Positions 56,052 to 64,000 of a stretch of 64,000 nucleotides of DNA are shown piece by piece. The DNA comes from Panax quinquefolius. Its lineage: Eukaryota > Streptophyta > Magnoliopsida > Apiales > Araliaceae. The position numbers and the translations under genes are program-made. Numbering within the stretch: position 1 is the stretch's first letter; every line of letters begins with the position of its first letter. The notes under the pieces are model-generated. The model did not search any database and was not told where the DNA came from. It saw only the letters and a list, made by a program, of their open reading frames with translations. Where the stretch lies: NCBI GenBank assembly GCA_020205615.1, contig JAINUW010000802.1, positions 124,001 through 188,000 on the forward strand. Reading direction: 5' to 3'.

Positions 56052-58576
56052 TGTAAGACCCCAACTTATTATAAATAAAATTAAAATTTTCCTCTATTCA
56101 TTATTCTAAATTAATAAGGTGTTAATTTGATATATTACTTTGGTTATGGGTGAAATGTACAAAGTTTACAAAATAAGCAAGTGGTTATAAAAAATTCCTT
56201 TTGTCGGAGAATATTCGTTTGGTCGTGGAATATTCTTTTTGTCGGGAATATCTGTACGACAGCGCAGTCAATTGTGGGTCCCATAACGAAATAACTATCG
56301 GATGAAGAAAATGACAAAGTTTGAGTTTTATAAATAACAGCGTAATTATTACCGTTAACACTGTTGGATTACCTGGTGGTTAAAATACGAAGAATAACGT
56401 GTGGTTGCACAAGAAGACACCAGTATTGCATAAGATTGTTGAATTATTGATTCGCAGACGTAAGAAGGTACTACTCAATAATTGTTACAAGAGTTATCGC
56501 TCAATATTTTATGTTATTGATTCAATAATTGTCATTGTATTGTTAGTTTATATTATTATTGTTTCAATAATTATCATCAAGACAAAGATTTTCCATTATC
56601 GATCAATAATTCATATTATTTGAATAATATTATTAGATAGCATTATTGGCAATGTCTAGAAAGTTCTCATCAAGGAGAGGTTTGTCACCTACCTATGCAC
56701 GCCAAGAAGGAGAAATCCTTATCGAAAGCCCCCTCTTTCTCGAACTACCGGTTGTCATAATTGTGATTCTGTAATATTATTTGTGAATAATTAATTATTG
56801 ATTTATATGATAATGAAATATTTATTTGATATAAATGATGGATTTATTTATTTTATGTGGTTATTAATGAAGGAATTTAATGCTAAGGTGTTTTATCAGT
56901 ATTTTGTGGGAATGGAGGTATTAAAAATCACCCGTTTGTAGATTTCGGATATTTTTTGTTTGGAATTTAGAAAAACTCAAAGCTACAAAGTTGTAGAGAA
57001 TTCGATTTCAGGTAGAATGGACATGAAACTCGTATTTTTATGATAAACGGGCTATTTTCTATGAATTATTAAAATTTCAGAAAATAAAATGATTTTTATT
57101 AAATTATGGGGTGGTACCCACTTTGGTTGGTGTTAATAAAATGTGGGCAGTTGGAAAAAATTCAGAATTGGCATGCTAGGCTTTGAACAAAGTGGGCATG
57201 CGTGGAAGGAATATAAAGATAATAATATTTTATTATTTTAGTCTCTATGTATGCTTCTAAGCATTTTTCTATAAATAAATAGACGCTTAGGTTAGAATTG
57301 AAAATCACACCGTAAAATAAGTTTTCTTTCTCTAGATTATCGAGTGTATTTTTGTGAGTATTTAGATACTTTGAGAGTTGTTGTTCGCAACAAAGTTCAA
57401 GTTTCCTTGGCTTTATCCGATATTCGATCAAGTATCGTAATTTTGAGGTAAGGGATGTTATTTTCTTCTTAAATGATATTATTTTCTTCAATATCATTAT
57501 GCCAAATATTGGTGAACTTTTTAATCAAATTTGAACTTTTTTTGTGTCTGGGGTTACTATTCACGATACGATACTATATTCACGATATTCACTATTCACT
57601 TAATATACGACACTATTCACCTAAAAAATGAAATTTTTTCTTTTTGTCCAAGATGTCTATTATGGTTACTATCTTTGATCAGTATCCATGTTTTGATCTT
57701 TATTTTGAATTTCGTTTCACAATTGGTTATTATGAAGTATTATTGATCTTCGATAAACTGTTATACTAATCCCTAATATTTGTTCTTTCGTCTCATTGGA
57801 TCGCTTTTCTTTTAAATATTTTTCATCATCCTCGGTCCTAAATGATGATATTATGAATATCTTTGGGCCCAGTAGTGAAAAAGATGAATGGATTAATCGA
57901 TGAATATCTTTGGCCCGAGTAAAAAGATGAACAGTGTTGAGATGAATACATGACCAATCTGGTGAAATAAATGAATATCTTCGCTCAGTAGTGCAAAGAT
58001 GAATATTTGATTAAAAGATGTATATTGATTGATGTTGTTACAGGATAAAATATTGATGATGGACTTTAAATCTTAGAAGATAGTAGAATTCATTCTCTAC
58101 GCGACTCTTCTAATGGATTGTTATTTCACGTGTTTGTTGATCTAAAACTTGTTGTCTATTATATTCTATCGATTTTTCCTCGTTGAAGACTAATGATAAT
58201 TTGTTGTATATTATCTTAGTCATAATATTCTTTTATCGGGCTAGTTGAGCTCACCTTTTCCTTTTTGTTCCATTTTTCTTCTCGTGGAGGTGAGAGAACA
58301 TACAGGATCTAGCCTGGGGTATGGAGTGATGGTTCTAGAAAGATGTTTTTATTGTAATCCTCACTATTTCGTAAAATAGTGTATGAATAATTGTAATGAG
58401 GACTTATTTGGGTGTGGATATTGTCTAGAAGACAATATTTGTATTTAAACTCACGAAGATGTGTTGTCGTATTTTGTACGACAATCAGTATTATTAAAGT
58501 TGTAGTTGCTTTTTCGTACATCATGTATTTGGCGACTCGTAATGGGTGTTGTATACCTATTTTGGGGGGCGCCACA
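56052..58576 (+). repeat. 5' LTR of element C
   Basis: 2,525 bp, TGTAAGACCCC to GCGCCACA. TATAAATAAATAG near 57270; ACTATTCAC-type repeats 57549-57615; three decayed copies of the ATCTTTG/CAAAGAT-type hairpin region (57856-58006). The start of the 3' LTR (63412 on) matches it. Confidence 0.9.
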
Positions 58577-58578
58577 GT

Positions 58579-58590
58579 TGGTATCAAAGC
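58579..58590 (+). other. Primer-binding site of element C
   Basis: TGGTATCAAAGC, identical to B's site. Confidence 0.85.
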
Positions 58591-58764
58591 TTAGGATATG
58601 GTCTCCAAGCGAGAGATCGGGAATAGAACTAGGAGGGAGAGATGAGTAAATCCTTTCGCTAGTGTGTCCTATCTAAGCTTATTTGTTGGTCGGTCATAAT
58701 ATAGGGATATTATGTGATATGTTAATTTGTTTAATTAACCCTTGTTTTATGGTAAGATTTAAGA

Positions 58765-59880
58765 ATGGTCATTGAGAACGTTAACAATGGAGTGTATGAG
58801 ACCGTGGAACAACCTTTAGTCACAAAACCAGAGAACGTGCAACAGAAGGCAATATTCCTCCAGTAAACAACACTACCGAGCAAACGATGAATGATGGAAT
58901 GTTTAGGAGCTTTTTTGCAGTTCATGCAAAATCAGACGAGGGAGACTCGTGTACAAAATACGGGTGGAAATGATGGCAACGCACATTCTCACATGTACCA
59001 AGAAGTTCAAGGAGTTGGGACCACCAGATTTCTGGGGAAAGCCCGATCCGATTAAGGCGAAAATGTGGGTCAAGCAAATTACCAAGATATTCGATGTCTT
59101 GGGATGCACGGAGGAATGTAAGGTTCCATTCGCCACCTTTATGTTCCGTGGAGAGGCAGACATTGGTGGGAATGTGGAATGCATCCACCAAACCGCACTC
59201 AACATGTCTTGGGAAAGATTTCAAAAATTGTTCAATGACAAGTACTTTCCTAAAAGTATTCATTATATGAAGAAGGTAGAGTTTATTAGACTGGAACAGA
59301 ACAACATGATGGTGTCTCAAAGACGAGGCTAAGTTCATGAGTTATCCGTGTTTGCACCTCATTTGGTAGAAAATGAGGAATGTATGACGCGGATGTTTTT
59401 GAGAGGTCTAAAACCTGAGATTCATTAATACCTTATCTCTCATAAATTTTCTCTGTATTCAGATGTTGTCAACAAGGCTCAATTATTAGAATGAGATAGT
59501 GAGTATACTCAACCGAGGGACCACAACTGTGGTCATATACTAAGGACAACAATACCATCGAGCGATGATAACCAAATGAGGAGGAAAAATATTGAAAAAA
59601 GCAGAAACCACTGGGTGGTAATCGTGGCCATGATAATAGGAGAGGTGAGTCAAGTGGAAATTTCAGAAAGAGGAGATTCAACAATGATGGAAGACATCAG
59701 CAGCAGCACCAGCACCAACAACAAATTCTAGGGGAGGAGATCGACCGCCAGTTAGATGTTACAAATGCGGGAAAGAGGGACATATCAGCCCAAACTGTCC
59801 ACAACAATCCAAGGTATGTTATAACTGTGGAAAGGAGGGCCATATAGCTCGAGACTGCTCTGTAGCAAAACCAAGTTCAG
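58765..59880 (+). pseudogene. gag: Element C gag with two intact CCHC knuckles
   Basis: N-terminal part is decayed; core 58949-59332 reads KFKELGPPDFWGKPDPIKAKMWVKQ, VPFATFMFRGEAD, EVEFIRLEQNN-like (KKVEFIRLEQNNMMVSQ). After frameshifts the region 59755-59865 holds two complete knuckles, [14 protein letters not shown] and [14 protein letters not shown], the only pair fully preserved among the Tekay copies here. Confidence 0.83.
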
Positions 59881-62800
59881 CAGGGATGGTGACTCCAAAG
59901 GCTGTCCCGGATAAGTCAAAATCAGCGGTTCCTGGAAGAGCGTTTGTCGTAACTGGCCAAAACGTGAGGAACCCGAACGAGGTGATCACGGGTAAGCTAA
60001 TCTTGAATTCTTGCGAAGTTTATACCTTACTAGATACCGGTTCTACCCATTCTTTTATCTCTCCTGCTTGTGCTCAACGTTTAAACTTGACCGTAGAAAT
60101 TGGACTTTAACTTATCTGTTGAAACTCCGTTGGGTGAAACCTTCGTTACATCTACAGTTTATAAATCTTGCTTGATCCAAGTTGGCACTATCACATTACC
60201 TGTTGATCTTATCTCTTTAAAGATACTTGCTTTTGATGTGATTTTAGGAATTGATTGGTTAACCACTCATCATGCCAAAATTGATTGTTTTCGTAAGGTT
60301 GTTAGTTTTCATATTCCTAACCAACCTTTTATACTAATTCAAACAACTAAACCACTAAAATCAAATCATCATCATATCAAGCCACAAAGCTATTCGCTTA
60401 TTGAAAAATGGATGCCAAGCTTTCTTAGCCCATGTTATGGATTTGAATAAAGACAAGTCGATTTGGATAATATTTTTCGTTGTTAGAGAATTTTCGATGT
60501 ATTTCAAGAACTTCCCTGGCCTACCCCGTAACGTGATGTCAATTCTTTATCGATCTTGAACCGCACAAAACCCATTTCTAAAACCCCATATCGAATGGCT
60601 CCTATTGAACTTCAAGAGTTAAAAGTCCAACTACGTGAGTTATTAGACATCGGTTTCATCTGGCCCTAGTACATCTCCTTGGGGTGCTCCTATTTTATTC
60701 GTAAAGAAGAAAGACGGGAGTATGCGACTTTGTATTGACTACCGAGAATTAAACCATGTCACCATCAAGAATAGGTATCCGTTACCTCGCATTGATGACC
60801 TATTTGACCAATTGCAAGGAGCAAAATTCTTTTCAAAGATCGATCTTCATTTTAGATATCATCAATGAAGATTAAAACTGAGGATATTCCAAAGACTGCC
60901 TTCGTAACTCCCTAAGACGGCATTATGAATTCTTAGTCATGTCTTTTGGATCGACTAATGCTCCCGCCGCTTTCATGGATATGATGAACCGAGTATTCAA
61001 GGAATATTTGGATCGGTTTGTTTGTTGTCTTTATTGATGACATCCTCATCTATTCCAAAAGCCAGGAAGATCATGAGCACCATTTGAAGTCGATACTTGA
61101 AAGACTTCGTGAAAACAAGCTTTATGCCAAGTCAAGAAATGCGAAGTTTTCGCTTGAGGAAGTAGCATTCCTTGGGCACGTGGTGTCAAAACATGGAGTA
61201 TCCGCTGACTCGGCGAAGATGAAGCAATACAAAGTTGGGAGCAACCAAGTTCCATGATCAAGCGCGTAGCTTTCTCGGGCTTAGTTGGTTATTATCGGAG
61301 ATTCGTGGAAGGATTTTCTCGAATCGCTACTCCGCTAACTCAATTGACTCGGAAAGATACAAAATTTGTATGGAGCGAGGAATGCGAGAAAAGTTTCCAA
61401 GAGCTCAAGAGGAGACTCATTTTTCTTAGACACTGCTCGCAATACCATCCGGTTCGGATGGATTTGTTATATACAAATGATGCTTCGTGCAAAGGGTTAG
61501 GATGTGTTCTCATGCAACATGGGAAAGTCATAGTTTATGCCTCATGACAACTCAAAGAATATGAGAGGAATTATCCTACTCATGATCCGAGTAGCAAAGC
61601 AATGATTCGCGTTAAAAATATGGAGACACTACTTGTATGGGGAGAAAGTGGAGATTTATACGGACCATAAAAGCCTCAAATATTTCTTCACCCAAAAGAA
61701 CTCAACACGTAGCAACGACGTTGGCTTGAGCTGTTGAAAGATTACGATCACACTATTCAATATCATCCCGAAAAGCAAACGTAGTAGACGACGATCGAGT
61801 AGAAGATCATATGCGCAAGTACGAAAGTGCAATGTTGTTAACACAAAGACCCATTTTGTATGATTTACAAAGGATGGAGATTGAGTTAAAAGACCTGTGG
61901 ACCCACATGATGATGGCGAATATACGAGTATAACTAACTTTAATCGATAAAGTTAAAGCTTCAAGCTACTTGACCGGATATGATGCATATGAAGAAGAAA
62001 GTGCAAGAAGGAGCTATTCCGAAGCAAGAATCGATGAAGAAGGAATACTTTGAGTCAACTCTAGACTTTACATTCCTAACGATTCTGACTTAAAGCATAG
62101 AATCATGATGGAGGCACACAACACCCCATTTGCAATCCATCTCGGGAGTACAAAATGTATCATGATATTCGACATACATTTTGGTGGAACAATATGAAGA
62201 GAGAGATCGCGGAGTTTATCTCGAGGTGTTTAACTTGTCAACGTGTAAAAAGTGAGCATCAAGTGCCAAAGGGTCCATCAGAACCACTTGAGATTCCGAA
62301 TGGAAGTGGGAACACATTACCATGGATTTTGTTATATGTGTCTTCCCAAGGTTTCTCAAGGCATAGATGCGATTTGGGTTATTGTTGATAGATTAACCAA
62401 GTCCGCTTCATTTCTTGCCGAACGTGAGACTTATTCCTCGAACGCCTTCGTCAGATATATACGTGAATGAGATTGTGAGATTGCATGGCATGCCAAGATC
62501 CATAGTTTTTTGGATCGTGACCCAAGATTCACTTCAAGATTTTGGGTTAGCTTGCAGTAAAGCTATGGGCACGGATTTATTGATTGAGGCTTCAAAGATA
62601 TCATCCTCAAATGGATGGACAATCGAGAGGACTATTCAAACCCTTGAAGATCTATTAAGACTCGTGTTCTAGATTTCAAAGGAAGTGGGATAAGTATTTG
62701 CCATCGGTGGAATTCTCCTACAACAACAGCTTATCAAGCAAGTATAGCATGGCTCCATTTGAGGCGCCAGATGGATTTAAAGTGTCATTCTCCAAAGATC

Positions 62801-63390
62801 TTTGGGACGAGGTGGGAGAAGCAACGTTGTTGGGACCGTAATTAGTACGCACGACTACGTAAAAGATCCAAATGATTCGACAACGATTCAAACCTCACAA
62901 GATCGACAAAAGAGTTATGCCGATCTTCATAGAAAGGACGTGGAGTTTAATATCGAGATCATGTATTGTTACGTGTTGCTCCATGGAAAGGAGTTACAAG
63001 ATTTGGGAAGAGAGGAAATCTCAATCCAAGATTTGTTTATCCATTTGAGATTCTTGTCCGAATAGGAAATGTGGCCTATAGACTTGCATTACCTCCAAGC
63101 ATGTCTCGTGTTCATATGTTTTTCACATATCTATGCTTCATAAATATGAAAAGACCAAACCATATTATCGAAGTTAGAAACCAGACGAGATAGTCAAGAT
63201 TTAACATACGAGGAGGTACTGTTAAGATCTTGGATAGAAAGAGCATGTCCTACGCACCAAGGTTATACCACAAGTTAAGGTTTTGTGGAGGAACCATGCT
63301 ATTGAAGAAATGACCGGGAGTTGGAATCTAAATGAAAGCGAGGTACCTCACCGCTCAAAAACACTGTGTACGTACATCAATTTCGAGGAC
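59881..63390 (+). pseudogene. pol: Element C pol (PR-RT-RNase H-IN-chromodomain remnant), frameshifted
   Basis: Protease [13 protein letters not shown] (about 60028-60065, catalytic DTG present) and [17 protein letters not shown] (60233-60280); RT pieces [22 protein letters not shown] (60735-60800), [11 protein letters not shown] (61028-61060); RNase H from [18 protein letters not shown] (61275-61320) with NDASCKGLGCVL; integrase [12 protein letters not shown] (62215-62250), then decayed core; module LRVAPWKGVTRFGKRGNLNPRF (62970-63035) and traces of the chromodomain near 63200-63350. There are indels in every domain. Confidence 0.83.
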
Positions 63391-63411
63391 AAAATTTTAT
63401 AAGGAGGGAGG

Positions 63412-64000
63412 TCAGAAGACCCCAACTTATTATAAATAAAATTAAAAATTTTCCTCTATTCATTATTCTAAATTAATAAGGTGTTAATTTGATATAATAC
63501 TTTGGTTATGGGTGAAATGTGCAAATTTTACAAAATAAGCAAGTGGTTATAAAATATTCATTTTGTTGGAGAATATTCTTTTGGTCGTGGAATATTCTTT
63601 TTGTTGGGAATATCCGACGACGACAAGCAAAGATCAATTGTGGGGCCCCATAATGTAATAAATGCTTGATGAAAAAATGACAAAGTTTGAGTTTTATAAA
63701 TAACGACGTAATTGTTACCGCTTAACATCGTTGGAATACCCGTGGTTAAAATACAAGAATACGCGTGGTCGCATAAAAAAAGACACCAGATCAGACAAGA
63801 TTGTTGAATTATTGATTCGCACGTAAGAAGGCACTACTCAATAATTGTTACAAGAGTTATCGCTCAATATTTTATTTTATTGATTCAATAATTGTCGCAT
63901 TGTTAGTTTATATTATTATTGTTTCAATAATTGTCATCGCACAAAGATTTCCCATTATCGATCAATAATTCATATTATTTGAATAATATTATTAGATAAG
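63412..64000 (+). repeat. 3' LTR of element C, start only
   Basis: It follows the PPT AAGGAGGGAGG. The first bases read TCAGAAGACCCC in place of TGTAAGACCCC, then match the 5' LTR from 56060 with scattered indels, to the window end. Confidence 0.85.

Larger units (their letters stand above)
56052..64000 (+). mobile_element. Element C: Tekay-like Ty3/gypsy element, right end outside the window
   Basis: 5' LTR 56052-58576, PBS 58579, gag-pol to about 63390, PPT 63401-63411 and the first 589 bp of the 3' LTR. It interrupts B after GATGGCGAATATC; the expected duplication atatc would follow the 3' LTR beyond 64000. Confidence 0.9.

Noticed and set aside
1..64000. Host genes, tRNA, rRNA, organelle insertions
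   Set aside because: None seen: every long coding line belongs to a retrotransposon or to D's antisense passengers, and I saw no tRNA cloverleaf or rRNA sequence; a proper tRNA scan and database search were not possible.

Overview
This window is plant nuclear heterochromatin. I could support no host gene, tRNA, rRNA or CRISPR array. It is a stack of LTR retrotransposons inserted into one another. Boundaries come from paired LTRs with TG...CA ends, primer-binding sites (PBS), polypurine tracts (PPT) and target-site duplications (TSD). Domain types (Tekay-like Ty3/gypsy chromoviruses with gag CCHC knuckles and a degenerate chromodomain, a Ty1/copia element, and a Tat/Ogre-like Ty3/gypsy element with two RNase H domains) indicate an angiosperm with a large repeat-rich genome, probably a eudicot. 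I cannot name the species.

Layout, outermost first. Element A (1-1014) is a Tekay PR-RT fragment cut off by element B. B (1015-56051) is a Tekay element: 5' LTR 1015-3614, PBS, gag-PR to 5604, RT-RNase H at 54726-56051. B is split by D and by C. D (5605-54720, TSD accca) is a Tat/Ogre-like element of about 20.5 kb once its guests are removed. Its left LTR is split by the copia element E (7484-26100, TSD cggag/tggag). E is in turn split by a minus-strand Tekay element F (10510-20040, TSD gggtc). D's 3' region is split by Tekay element G (41333-51353, TSD acaat). Element C (56052 to beyond 64000) is a Tekay element inserted in B's pol. The deepest path is A > B > D > E > F, five levels.

D carries gag, protease, a candidate intron, RT, RNase H, a second RNase H and integrase on the plus strand (27753-35049). 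After tandem repeats, its 3' region holds two decayed antisense genes: a DUF7745-like one (38011-36399) and a plant-mobile-domain-like one (40199-38244). The second has two apparent introns of 82 and 80 nt, both phase 0.

The most unusual signal is structural. Several of these unrelated elements carry trains of short hairpins in which the loop is constant and the stem sequence changes while staying complementary: D's LTR (8-nt loop, consensus near YGATAACC), D's 3' untranslated region, E's leader (GGAG-capped hairpins, then hairpins topped by TTGTTGTGTCRCCACAAGG), and the Tekay LTRs (10-nt loop GCCCGTAGTG, with stems differing compensatorily between B and F). All coding regions carry stops or frameshifts; no element looks clearly autonomous now. 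Elements G and C also show clustered discrepancies at CAG/CTG sites that may be sequence-quality artefacts.
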